Part shown: in pieces, positions 1-12,790 of the stretch
Layout: every line of letters begins with the position of its first letter
Numbering within the stretch: the first letter of the stretch is position 1
Assembly: GCA_034008185.1 (NCBI GenBank)
Contig: CM067081.1
Location: forward strand, 152,054,258-152,118,257
Length of the DNA stretch: 64,000 nucleotides
Direction: 5' to 3'
DNA from: Gorsachius magnificus
Taxonomy: Eukaryota; Chordata; Aves; Pelecaniformes; Ardeidae
Translations under genes and position numbers: made by a program
The notes under the pieces: model-generated
What the model was told of the DNA's origin: nothing
The model's input: the letters and a program-made list of their open reading frames with translations, nothing else
Databases searched by the model: none

Positions 1-3000
1 TTACATTTTACATTATTTACTTTCCATAGTACTTTAAAATGGTATTAATCAACGTGCCTGACTAAGTCTAGACAGGTTTTTGGTGTTGGCTTTAAAGAAA
101 AAACAAGGTTCTTTTCTACAGGTATTACTGACTTGGAGGCACCACTGATCCAGCTTAGTGGGAGAGGTGCCATAAACTATTTGGAAAGTAAAGTAATTCC
201 AGTTGATGGAATAAGTGTTTCGGTGTATTGGGCTGGTGCTTTTCCTGATCTGGAAATTACTATTTTTGGAGACATAACAATAGAAGTCTTGATTTTCCTA
301 CTTCTGTAAGGAGTTTAATTTCATAACTTGAAAGTTATTCTGGAGGACTGCCTATGAAGGAAAGATAACTTTCAGGCTTGTACACCAAATAGAGCACTAA
401 GATGGTCTAGTATGAGCTCTGTCCGTGTTTCTTTGTTGTCCTTTCATGATAATTGCCAAAACTAAACATCCACAGAAACAGCTGTTGTTAACATTGGGAG
501 AATGATTGCTGCAGTGGATGGAGACAGTCCATGTCATTGAACTGGTGAGGAGATAGCTTGTCTCCATGCTGCGAATCCCACTTCTGTAAGCACTAGCAGT
601 TTGGAAGGGAAAGGTTTATCACTTGAAATGCTGACATCCCTTAATCAAAGAGCAGCCGTAAGAACAAAAGCAAAATAGTTGCTGCCCCTCTCCCACACCC
701 AGCAGCACGCATGTGCTTACGTGGGACCCTGTGAAAGAAGAAACTCCGTAGTGTTGTTTCTTGTGACGTTGAGGAAGCGTGTGCTGATGCAAAACCATGA
801 GGTCTGAAAACACTTGGGAAGTAAGGGGAGTGCAACTCACCTAGGCATGAGGTCTCCATTTGCTTTATATCTGCAGAGGTGCTGCTGAGGATACATTTGC
901 TGTCTGCAGGGTTTTAATTCATTGCTTTCCTTCTGCAAAGTACCATTTTTTTTTTTTAATTTAGAAAAATAGCCAATTGAGGTAAGACTGGAAGAGCATC
1001 ACTGTCATACAAAGGGACCTTAAAGGACCAGTGTGGAAGCCTCAGCCCTTCTGTACTTACCACAAAAAATGTTAAATCTTGGGATTCTGGACAAGTAAGA
1101 GGAAATTTTGCAAATTTCAGCCTTTACAGTTGGTTACAGAGTATTTTTTTGTACTCTTAAAAATTTAGACATCCTGTTTCCCTTGAAGTGAACTTCCTCA
1201 ATACCATCTGGTATTGAGTTAAAAGAAATACTTACATATTATTGAAGCTACTTTATTTTTAGAAACAAAGGTCATACTGTAATAGAGCAGATCAGTGGTC
1301 TGTTGTATTGCTTTGTCCCTGGCAGTAACGTGCAAGTGGTACAACTGTCAGGTATTAAAAGGTAGAACTCTAAAACCGGGTGTGAGAAATGGGCAAAAGC
1401 CCAAAACTGTGCATGTGTGAGACCTGGTGTCACTTACTTAGGTGCTGTGGTTGGCTTTATAAATAAAGCTTTCAAATCTTAAGCAGAGACTGGAGACTAA
1501 CTTCTGTCAAACAGGCCTTACTCTAAACTCAAGTAACTTCTTTTGTGTGAATAGTTTTTAAACGGTCATCACAAAAAAAACCCAACCCATATCCAGTTTG
1601 AAAAACTGACATTTCTAAAGCCCAGTTTGAGTCTCCATCAACCTGTGTAAAATACCAAAGTCTTAGTTTACCAGACAGCAGCTGGGACTGGAAGAAGTGG
1701 GTCATTGTTATAAAAGACAATCTCCTCAATGGAATCAATTCAGGAGACAGGTTGTCAATATGTTGGTTTTTTTTCCATTAGTATCTTCCAGCTCAACCCA
1801 ATTTATTCCTAAACTCCTATCTGTCTCAGACTGGGCCAAAGATTAAGGTGAGATGGCAGGTTTTCTTTCCCTTATCCACCTCTCCTCAGAAGCATTTTGG
1901 ATGCGCTGTTTTCCTTTCTCCTTTTCAAGTAGTTTGAATAAAACATTTGTCACGTTATACAGAGGAGACTTGTTTGGTGTTGCTCCATGTAACTTACCTA
2001 TAGCTTCTGCCAAAACTTGCAGTGCATCCCATTGCCTCATCATGCAATGGCTGCTGGATGTAGTTTATTCAGATCTTTGCATTACATGTGTGTAAAATCA
2101 GACTTAAGAATTAAAGAAATTTCAAGTAAGAAGCTGAAATGTATTCTGACAGTCATTGTCCTTTATTCTGCTAGCAATCCTCCTACAATGACTACAGCTA
2201 CTACTTGTTCCAAAACAGACCGTCTAAGGGTTCTTGTCAGTGTCTGGAACAGGTTTTCCAATACCCAAATTGCTTATAATATTTGAGTAAACAACATTGG
2301 TTTTTAAATACAAAGTTAGAATTAACATAAATCTAGAAAGTTACTTTGTAGGAGGTTTCTTTCATGAAGGCAAAAAAAAAAAAGACTAAAACTGAACTTG
2401 AATCCCTGTAATTTTGAAGTCAGCCTGCCAAGAATTGTAATTGCTGCATTGTTTGGTTTTTTTTTTCCAGAAATGTATAAATACATAAAATCTACTAGTA
2501 TATTAAAACTCATTTCTGAGCTGTGGTCTTTATTTTCAAGAGGCAAAACAAGAAATGCTGTCGGTGTATTTCATAACGCTTAAATGCTGAAAAGTTTTTA
2601 TTATTAACAATTGGCAAGTTAAATAGCAAAGTGGCTTCCTTCCTTACATTATTTTACCCTTGTTGCTGATGGATGATTAGGTTTGGTGTCCCTGGTTGCT
2701 TAAGAAATTTTTGGTGATGTAAAGATTGCTTATTCAGAGGAAGAAAATGGGTTGAAATGAGTCGGAATGATCTACTGGTCCTGGAGGGGAAGTTGGCAGA
2801 CCTGGGTTTGGTCCCGTGCCTGTCTCTGCTACCCGCGGCGCCCTTGTGAGCTCTGTGAGTCCCCTCCGAGGTCTGGGTCCTCGTCAGCTGCCGAGCTTTA
2901 CATGGTGGGGACTCTCGTACGGCTTACAAGGTCCTCAGGCGCTGCCAGCAGTGATCTGAGAGGCTTGCAGTGTTAAGGCGCTAGCAGTTTAATAGCAGAA

Positions 3001-4684
3001 AAACTTCATTGCTGTGGAACAAACCTTTAACTTCCTTATGCAATGACGAAGAGGGGAAAATGAAAATTTGGGGCGGGGGGCAAGAAAATTACTGAGCTCC
3101 ATGCTTGGAGCCACCCAGAACAAAAGACGGGTGTTTTTGTGATGGCGGGTTCCAGTACAGGGTTTTTCAGTCTTTTGCAGGAACAAACGCTGCCCTGCAG
3201 GACCAGCTACGAGATCAAAGGTGCCATTGAGGGAGAAAGGAAACCATGTTTCCCTTCCTCAGAAGGGTAATTCAGCAGACCTAAGTTAGCATGTAGGAAC
3301 TTGAAGTCCAAATTTGGCTCAGCTTTTAAGTAAAGTTACGCGCTTTTTTTTTTTTGACACACAGTTAGTCATAAGCGCTGCTTGGTTTTGATAGCGAGGG
3401 AGAGAAAGTTTGAATGCGTCGACAGAGTCAGTCCATGGACTGCTGTGCTGCCTGCTTTTTCATATCCAGTGGTTCGAACCTTAAATATTTTGAGACCTGG
3501 TGCTGTGCCACTCATCAGTATTTAAAGTCTTAATATTTTCTTTCAAAGCTCTCTTTATTTTGCAGAAAAGATCATTATCGGTTGGTCTTGAAAAGCCACT
3601 TCCCTTTCCCCTCCAAATAACATCGGTGGGAATTTTGCTGAGCTGGTGCACACCATCGGTGGAGGTGCGTAGCTGCGCAGGATCTGGCCCGGTGAGAGCA
3701 GTGGGTTTGGGCACAGCTTTGATGCAAGAAAAGGCTTTTCCAGACACGTACCCCCGGCAGCCTGGTCGTGCAGCAGAGAGGCAGAGCCCGCTGCTGAATC
3801 AGCATTGGTCTTGGCTGATGTGGAGCAGATAAGCCTGTCAGAAGCCCTAAGACCAAAAGCAAGGGTCTGTGCTGTTCTTGTTGAGTAAAACCCAGTTTGG
3901 GAGATTACCTTGTTATTGAGGGGAGCAATTTCAAGGTCTAGGAGATAGAGATCAGGCAGCAAACATTCCCGTCATGCCGAAATGAAACCCATGCAGGGGA
4001 AATTAGCCTGCCTTCAGAAAATCATTTTGTCAGGGGGAAAACCAGTCCTCAGCTAATTTCCCTGAACCCTCTGTTTTAATAGTAAATGAAAACTCTCACT
4101 CGCATGTGTCTGTCTCAGCATGTGTTTTGCCCCCCTTTCCCTCCCTGTGTGACATGGGAATAGGCGGCGTCAAGGTTAAACCTGGTTGCGAGCTTTTGTT
4201 AAGGTGTTGTGCCTGTTTGGGAAGGCAAGGCACCTGCTAGGCATGCCCAGTGAGCGCTAGGAGCTGGCTCTCCCTTCGCGGAGGCTTTGCAAGGCTGAAG
4301 CACAAAGAGTGCTTGTTGTCCAGTCCCCGGGAGTCTCCCAGTGCTACCACTAGCTGGGTAGGACTGGTTACCATGGAGGCTGCCATCTGTTCGCTCCCCG
4401 CTGGAATGTGATTATCCTTGCTGGGTTGGGAACCAGCAAAAGCAGGGGAGCGTGTGCTGTCGGCAATTATCTGCAATGGAGTGCGTTAATGGAAGGCTGG
4501 AATTAGCGAGCTGGAGGAGCACATAAAAGGATTTTACCAAAACTGTTAATGATTTCTAGCCAAGAGGAGTAAGCTTTTTGCCAGGTCAGTGCTAAATGCA
4601 TTATGTATGCAGGTAATTTTTAATTGGAGTGGTGGATTTATGATTTAAGGGTGGCAGTACCACGGTAATAATGCTTATTGTTAA

Positions 4685-4706
4685 GGGGCGGGGGGGGGGG
4701 GGGGGG
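4685..4706. repeat. Poly-G tract (17 G run)
   Basis: GGGGC followed by 17 uninterrupted G at 4690-4706. Such runs are prone to sequencing-length error and can form G-quadruplex-like structure. Confidence 0.95.
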
Positions 4707-7700
4707 AATTGTATTTTAAAGATCTTTGTTTGGTTGTTTCAGTCCAAGCAGTTTTATTTGGGGTCGTTAAAGTAGTAAGTCAGAACAATAACTGGCCAAA
4801 CTGACACAAATGGAGCAATTCATATCTCTTGCCTTTACAAAATGCTGTTTGCTGCCAAATCTGTTTGATTTACATGGCTTTTCACGTTGATTGCTTTTTG
4901 TCTGAGTGATTTCTTTTTGGATGCGGTACGTGTTTGGTTTTCATACTGGTGTGAAGGGTGAGATGAGGGGGAAATGTTCCAGCAGAGCTGGCGATACAAT
5001 GGATGTTTAGGGTGTTTTATGCAGTTTGCTCAGAGTAAGCAGCATAAGGGAGGCAAAATGCAGGAGCAGGTTTTCCACTCTTCGTTCCCACCCTCTTCCC
5101 CTCTTCCCAGCTCACCAACTGACCAAACATTTTGGACTCCTTCTCTTATATAGAGCTTAATTGTACAGAGACTTGACATGAGTTTTCAGGATACTCCGCA
5201 AATATTGTGACTGTTTGGGTGGCAGGATTTCATTTAAAGGGGAAAACAAAATTAGAAATATATGCTTGTAAAGCTTTTGTGTAATAAAAGACATTTTTTG
5301 TTGTGCTGTAGGAGCTAGGAGTATTAATTTTTTTCATAATAAATGCATGATGAACATTTGTGTGCAGTTCAAATTACTGACTTAAATGAGGGGCATTAAA
5401 ATTAATTTGTGCCCCAAATAGGCAAAATGTTACTTCAACAGATATTTTTAGTCACATCTGGGCTTTCCCTTTTAAATAAAGCTCTTATGCTGCATCCCTC
5501 TTGTCAGGACTGCCATTTTTATTTGGTACAGGGGAGGACACTACTGGAGGCTTTTAATTAAAACTGTGTCAGTCCTAATTTCACCAATCTGCCCTCCGCT
5601 TTTATGCACTTAAAATGTCAGTGCACTGGAGTCTGGGAGGAAAGTTAGCAATGGAGTTAATAAGTCCTTATTGCAACATATTTGACTAGGATAAATTTTT
5701 AACGTATGAGATGCTTTCCAAGTCTCTGTGCCTAACAAAAGTGTGCGTGTGGGAGGTTGAGGGGGTTTTTATTTCTTGGAGTACTTTAACTGTGGTGTAT
5801 AAGGTTTTCATGTGCTTGCGGGAGCCTGCTATATGTACCTGAAGTCCTTTCAGGCATCATGTCACACTTGTATGTTGGTGGAACTGGGCGAGCGCTCTTA
5901 ATGGAAACTGTATCATCTTGTAATTAAAAATATTTTTTTTAACCCCTTCCTTCTCCAGAATTTAAGTAGTGCATCGCCATTGAAATGGGTGATTTATGCA
6001 AAACTTGCTTTTAATGGGCTGCAGTGGACTTGTTCACACGTGCAAGTTGCAGGTCTGTAATTGCATTGCTAAAAAGAGCTCAGGAGGGCAGATTGGCTTT
6101 TGTGCTTGGAAAGGGATTAGACTTTCACCCTTCAGATGCTACACTCAACCTAGCTGGAGGGAAGGGCACCACGCCAAGGTTATTCTGTAGCTGGTGTGGG
6201 ATGTGTTTCTGTTCCCTGGTCTGTCTCTAGTAAGGTAGCTGGTGCCTACAGGATTTGCCACGGATGTGAATTACTGTCTCATTGGCAAGTCTTCACAGAC
6301 AGCAACAATCATATCAACATAAAGGTAATGGCTTATATACCCCTTCCGGAGGCGATTTCTCCTGATTGCTAGCTGGTGGTGTGCTGAGAAGCTTGCTTTT
6401 CCACTGCCTTTGCTAAACCTGTTTCAAGGATAAATAGGGGACTTTACAGTTGGCATTTCCAGCTCTTATATTCTCTGATGAGCACTGTGTAAATGTCCAA
6501 ATAGTCTTGAGAAAACAATTTTATTTCCCTCTTGAATGGTCTATATGTGTCTGTTAAATACTCTTTTTTTCTTATTAAATTTTACTATAGGTCACTAGGT
6601 CAGTGTTGATTTGTGGATGCAGGATTTAAAGGCTAGACACTCTTTAATCCATTTCAGCATCTGGCCTTTCATAGTAGGCAGCCCATTTCTATATGTAACA
6701 GAGGACCTGTTAAGTGTCTGTTTGAAATTAATGATTTTTTTAAAACGATTTTTTTTTAATCTTTGATAGATTATTACAAGTGGGTCTGATGTTTATGCTT
6801 AATGCAAACAAATGAGGGTCAGTGTAATCTGCTACATGATCTCTTGAAGGAGATTTGTTATAAATACAGGCTGTGGGGGCCAGCAGAGGTAATAGTTTGT
6901 ACTGAGTAGTGATTTGGGTTTTTTTAAAGAGGATAAGCTCAACTTAGGTACATCATCTAAAAAAAAAAAGCCATTTTAATGAACTCCCAACTAAGTATTA
7001 TTAGTAATAAACCTAGTATACAGTGGGCTCATAATAATCTTATTTATCATGTCTGTACATACTAATTTTCAGGAAACTTGCCATTAAATGGTAAAATCCT
7101 GAGTCAATATATAGGAAACTGGCTTGCATATAAACGATCACAATTGTTTTCTTCAAACAGACCAGTCTTTCTGCTTTTCACTTGACACATGACTGTGGAA
7201 TGCTGTTTGACATGACTTGGGTTTATTTATACATTGTGTTCGGGCTCCTACTTGGCAGAGCTTTTAAACATGCTTAGCTTTCAATATACTTTTTTTTTTT
7301 GCTGTTTACTCCCGTATTCTGAACATTAAAACAAACAAACAAAAAAGCCCAGGCTCTGTTCTGTCTCCTTATAGCAGCGTGGCTATTTCAAGGTTAAAGC
7401 CTGCAGCTCCCTCTGAAGGGCCAACTGTTTTGGAAAGTCCTGGTGCCTGTTTACAAACTGTTCTCTTTGCAGCTCCCATGAAATAATGGAGTCCTCGGGA
7501 TGCTGGATGTGGGAGGATAAGCTTGCTGACACAGGCACTGCTGCTGTTGGTCTGTTCGCCGGGCCTTAGTCATGTAAAATTGCTTGCGTCTTTTATGCTT
7601 TGTATGGGTGGGTACAAAATGCAGGCATTAACACTTTTTTCACGATGCTAGAAGTTGCTGTACCAGATCTTAGAAAACATCAAATCTGTTGAATTTGTTC

Positions 7701-8641
7701 TAAAGCAGATCACTGTACTAAAGAGGTGCAGTGAGACCATGAGTAACTAAATGTGAGAGACTGGCAATGTGCAGATTAATGATACGTCTATGAATTGTGG
7801 TAGGCTTTTTTTAGTCTTCTCCAGAGGGGCTTGCATTTAGAACAGAAGTACTTTTGTCCTTCCTTCTTGAGGTGTCTCTAGTTGAAGAACCTGAATACTC
7901 AGAACTGTTCTGTAGATGATTTCAACAAGCGTTCCTCCCAGGTAATCCTTGTTCACAGCTGGGTGAAGAACAGGGCAGGGATAAGTGACTGCGTTCCAGC
8001 AACAGAATATATTGAAGTAGAATTATTTGAGTGGTTTTTTTCAGTTCATCTGATTGCTCTTACTATAGGCAATAATTAGTGGTTTATTTTAAGTATAAAA
8101 ATACTACTTGGACTGATAGAGTCATGGGAATTGTTCACTTTTTGATGAATATCTCAGCAAAGTGAGTACTTGAGTACATTTGGGAATGTGGAGCTCAGGA
8201 CTGGAAAAGAGCCACTTGGTCACTGAGGACTTGGGGGTGGGCGGGGGCGTTCCCCTGCCCCCCTCAGTCACAGGCAGCCATATCACTTACGTCTCAATTA
8301 GATGTTCGGTAGACTTTTCTTCTGGCACACCCTGCATCACAGACTGTTACTGGCTACGGGAAACAAACTCTTAACAAAACTTTAAACTGTAGTAAATGAT
8401 GAAAAACCAATGTTACACTATGCCTCAGAAACTGAGCAAGAAAGATTGATGTCATTGCCAATGTCATGAGATTCCCATTAGCAGGAAACTTAAGCAGGCG
8501 TTCGAGGAATGAACTCTGCTAGCAGCATGATGCTTACCTGGACTCAATAGCCACAACCAGTCTCCAGTGCCTCAGAGGAAAGGGAACCCAAAGCAGCCAC
8601 ATTTTGAATCAGAGGAAAGAAGTCTTCTAGTCCTGACTGAT

Positions 8642-8706
8642 GGCTAGAAGTGCTTTTCCACCTGCATCTCCAGAGGTCCCTTCCAACCTTTACCATTCTG
8701 TGTGAC
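8642..8706 (+). mobile_element. CR1 3'-tail fragment, + orientation
   Basis: The segment containing CCAGAGGTCCCTTCCAACC followed by TACCATTCTGTGTGA matches the CR1 3' untranslated end. Sequence upstream to about 8600 may belong to the same diverged copy. Only the tail is recognisable. Confidence 0.75.
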
Positions 8707-11299
8707 TGCTGACCTTTGGACGATCCTTCACTGCAGTTTTTTTATGCTTGTTCTTGACTATCTGTAGACAGCTGCTGGCTTCTGTATCCTTTGGGCTGTA
8801 TTTGGATACTGTGGTTTTACCACCGCCACAGGAGCACTTTACCTTCATGAAGATTGTATAGATGCAGCCAACCCTGGTATTAAACAGTGTTGCAACTTGT
8901 CTGTTCCACTTATACTTGTAGTAACACTTACTGGAAAAAAAAAAAAAGTCCATCTTCAGCTGTCCAGTTAAGTAGTTGTGTTTGTAGTTTTGGGTATCAG
9001 GTTTAGATATTATAGCTAAGATTGAAACAAAGTCCCACGCAAGCCTTTTTATGAAAGGCTCATGAACAGGATTGAGGCTTCAGAAGACCTGAGTTCCAGT
9101 CTCTTCTACAGCTAAGGCTTTTGTTTTGCGGGCATTGAGTAGTGCCATGGGTGTTGTGGTGTATTCCCTGGAATGGTGTTGAACATTGCTGTTTGAGTTC
9201 TAGAGGGAAGAGTTTGTAATATTACTTGAAAGAACAAGTTGATTCTGTAATGAGTTATTCCTGCAGGGCACGACCTGAACTTCTCACTCAGAATTTTTAT
9301 TGCTAGTATCTTCTCCTCCATCCCAGCATCTCTTACGTGCTCCTACAGTCCTGTCCCATTTCCTACATGAGTTAATACTATTTTTTTGTCCCTCTTGCCT
9401 TTTTTTAAGGCGGTCACTGATGCTCAGGAAAATGAGTGAAAGCGTGAAGTGTCTTTTCTGTAATTCAAAATAGCTTGATGGCTTCCCATATAATGCTTGC
9501 AGCAGTTACATTGAGACTGAAATATATTACCTAGAATAAATAATTCAATGCTATTTTTACTTGCATTCAACATGGTCAAATATTGTATGCCTGTTGTTAA
9601 GCTCCCTAAAATATCAAAAGGGCTCACAGGTTATATAAGATTACCTGATGCCTTTTTTTAAAGATCCTGTGCCACTTTTCTTTACAGCTCTAATAGTTCT
9701 CTGGCAGCTCAATGTGCCAAGGCAGTTTCCATGACTAATTTTGATGTCTGTTTTCTTCAGTAGCTCTGTTCACGCCATTGCTTGGAGCCCTGTTATGACT
9801 TGGCCACCCACTGTAATGCAACTGGCAAGTGCTTTTGTCCCTTGGCTTGTCAAGATTTCTGTGTTTAAGTCAGTTTTAACTGTGGAAGCTGCTACAAACA
9901 AACTCTTAAAGATAGCTGCTATGAGCCAAAATAAAATGGAAGACTCAGTGGTGGAATTAGAGCTTTACCAAGAATCAGAACACAGCAGTTAAAATCTAAT
10001 ATGATGAAGTATTCAGAGTTAGCCATGTGAGTACTGTTTGCCCTTAGTAAAGTCAGCAGTGCTGCATCCCTCTGTTGTCTGCTAGCATCCTGTTATTTTG
10101 GGTAAATGCACTTTTGAAAAGCTTAGTCTAGAACACTGCAGTTAAAGCACCCTGCCCGCCAATTTTTCCCAGTCTTACCACTTCTCCTGCAAGGTGTGGC
10201 CTGGTTACTGCTATAACAGGATAATTACTGCTTGCATTTTTATTTTTTTGTTTGGTTGGTTTTGGGGTGTATGTGTTTATAAAGCTGATTTTATTGATTG
10301 TAAAATATAGTTTTTCTAAACAATTGACTTAAATTTTCCAGACTTGTGTTATGGCTGATATTACTGTCTTATTGCTGATGATTATCTGGTTTGTCTGAGA
10401 CTCTTCCAAAATTTTTCTACTGTTGAAAAATTCTGAAAACTGTAGAATGCTTTTTTGCTTGCAGCTTAACACAGGAGTAAAATTTCAGTTGGTAGCTGAG
10501 GGGTTTTTTTTGTGTATATGTGTATTTTCTATGGGATGTCCTCAGCTTCTGTGAATGATCCATGAAGCTAACAGAAGTGTGGTATTCCTGCAATCTGATA
10601 CTGGACATTTTCAGTGAAAAACAATGCACAGGATGTGGTCGTGACAAGAGGGAAAAGCCACTCAATCCAACGTGATCTACTTAGTTCTTTGGTACTGTAC
10701 CCTATTCATCATGTTTTGATGGATTAAGATTTTCTTTGTAGATCATTGAAACTGCTTTAATCCAGTTTATCTCAAAACCTGGTGGTGTGTTAGAATCTCT
10801 TTATATAAGAAAGACAACAATGAGGCTTGACTGTGTCTGGTTTATACCTGGCATCTTTGATTCTAGGTTTTTTAGAGTTCATAGATAGCAGTAAAAGAAC
10901 TGTGGGGAAAAGCTTATTGATTGCTTCTGTGTTAAAATAAATGATGAAAAGCTATTACTGTCTGGCTGATGAGGTCTGGGGTGTGGATAGCAATAATTTA
11001 AAAGAAAATTATTGTTTCATTAGTGCTGATGTGGTCTCTATGAAGGCTTTGTTTAACTATCAGCACAATTTCACCATGTAAACCAGTCACAACCGTCTCT
11101 GATCTTGCACCCTTATTGCACCAAAAGCTGAAATGCGCTTCTACATTCTCTTATTTGTCACCGCTGTCTGTGTTGTTACCTTCCTTTTTTGAAAGACTTT
11201 GATTTGAGGAATTCCCTTTGCTCACTGTTCTGTGGATGCTTGAGATAAGCGAGTAATCATGAACAGATAGTGGAATTTTTTGTCCTGAGACCTGATTTG

Positions 11300-11391
11300 G
11301 TGAAAGGTGTCCCTGCCCACAGCAGGGGGTTTGGACTGGATGATCCTGAAATGTCCCTTCCCATGCAAACCATTCCATCGTTCTATGATTT
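11300..11391 (+). mobile_element. CR1 3'-tail fragment, + orientation
   Basis: The run CCCTGCCCACAGCAGGGGG, TTGGACTGGATGATCCTGAA, ATGTCCCTTCCCATGCAAAC and CATTCCATCGTTCTATGATT is a diverged but clear CR1 3' end, with the element's end near 11391. Antisense ORFs crossing it (11151-11665) are not genes. Confidence 0.85.
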
Positions 11392-12159
11392 TTAGGAACT
11401 GATGTACTCTGGAGAAAGCTAAACTGACGCTTTGTATAAAGTGACAGGGAGGACACAGAAAGGTTGAAGGGGGAGGGCAAATGTGTTTCCTATCAAGTTT
11501 CTCTTCCCTAGAAAGCATGGAGTCAGAGTTAAGGTAGAATAGATTGAAAGTGCCTATGCCACATATTCTATGCAAGAAATACAAATGGAATTCAGGAAAA
11601 GACTGAACAAATTCATGGTGAATATGTCTTCCAGTAGCTGGTAAAATACGATTGCACAAATGCATCTGCTGATGCAGGTGATCCCTAAACCACTGGTGCT
11701 GGAAGCTGTGGGGGTGAAGGGAAAGATCACTGTTTGTTTGCTGCCTTCTACTGTGCTACTGCTTCTTTTCAGAGAGAGTATTTGACTGAACGATTTTTTA
11801 AGTTTGTTTTTTTTTTTTCCCCCCGATCACAGTTCATGTGCTCTTATCTGCTCCAGAAATGTACTGATATATTCCGCTCTGGTCTTTATGGTGAATCTTC
11901 AGTGCTGGTTTTTATTAACTGAAACCAAGAATAATTTGTACTTCAGTATCTTTCCCTGCCCAAACTTGTTTTTTATATGAAAGCAAAATTGCTGTCGTGC
12001 ATTCTGACCTGTTTCATTTATGAGTCTTTGTACTGTTTGGATTTCTAACATGGTAATTTTTAAGTTGTGGATTTAGTCTTCCGCTGTACTACTGCATCTA
12101 AGGAAAATCCTGTGTGGTGGTCTTCCTGGCTTGGGTTATGGGTGGTTTGGGAGGAATAT

Positions 12160-12180
12160 ATGTGTGTGTGTGTGTGTGTG
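12160..12180. repeat. (TG)10 microsatellite
   Basis: Ten uninterrupted TG units following an ATATA lead-in. Confidence 0.97.
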
Positions 12181-12743
12181 ACCAAAAGCAAAATTAATTG
12201 GAAAATGAGAGCCTGCTCTCTTAAGCTGTTTTGCTTGTTAAGAGAGTGTCATGTTTAATCTGTCAAGGTGAATACGGATGGGTGGCACAACACTATGAGG
12301 GTAGGTCACAAGCTTTTTCCTCTTCCTGTTTTTTCCACCCTTCCTTAAAGAAGGGTACGGGTTTCTGTGGTAACGGCTGCAACATGGACCCCAACTGGTG
12401 GGGCTCCAGAGCTGCCCTCCTGGCCTAGCACCACCCAGCTGCTGGTCTAGCTGTATGTCCTGGCCAGCAGGAGAGCGCAGTGGCAAGCGGGAGCGTCGCT
12501 GTCGGAGGTGATGCTGTTGCTGGGGAAGAGGCAGGAGGCCTGAAGAAGCAGCCATCTCAAGGGGGAAGGCATGGGAAGGAGAAAGCAATGAAGATGACAT
12601 GAGAAAAGGCAGAGATGCAGGGCCAGAGGGTTTTCTCTTTGTATTTATTTGCTAAGTATGTGTTAGTGTAATAGAATGGGTAATACTATAAATAGTAATT
12701 TCCTCTTCCCTAAATCATAACATGAAGCTTTCTCTAAAATTTG

Positions 12744-12790
12744 TTATATCTGTATATCTATATAAATCTATATCTATATAAAAATATAAA
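12744..12790. repeat. TATC/TATA-rich simple sequence
   Basis: Imperfect repeats of TATCTATATAAA-like units. Confidence 0.85.

Noticed and set aside
1843..2043. Minus-strand 66-codon ORF with a GTAAGT donor-like site inside
   Set aside because: Protein-like at first sight, but the donor lies within the ORF, no partner exon was found, and no family is recognisable.
2770..2840. tRNA-SINE or MIR-like phrase (CAGACCTGGGTTTGGTCCCG)
   Set aside because: Only a B-box-like match. No A box at proper spacing, no acceptor stem and no further MIR core.
3555..3962. Minus-strand 135-codon ORF with a second overlapping frame
   Set aside because: Two overlapping frames are open equally, there is no conserved motif, and composition follows local base content.
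11222..11665. Minus-strand 147-codon ORF
   Set aside because: It runs across the CR1 3' tail at 11300-11391 in antisense, so it is a repeat-derived shadow.
12238..12600. Minus-strand 120-codon Ser/Leu/Arg-rich ORF
   Set aside because: Low-complexity translation of a GC-richer patch, with no motif or exon structure.
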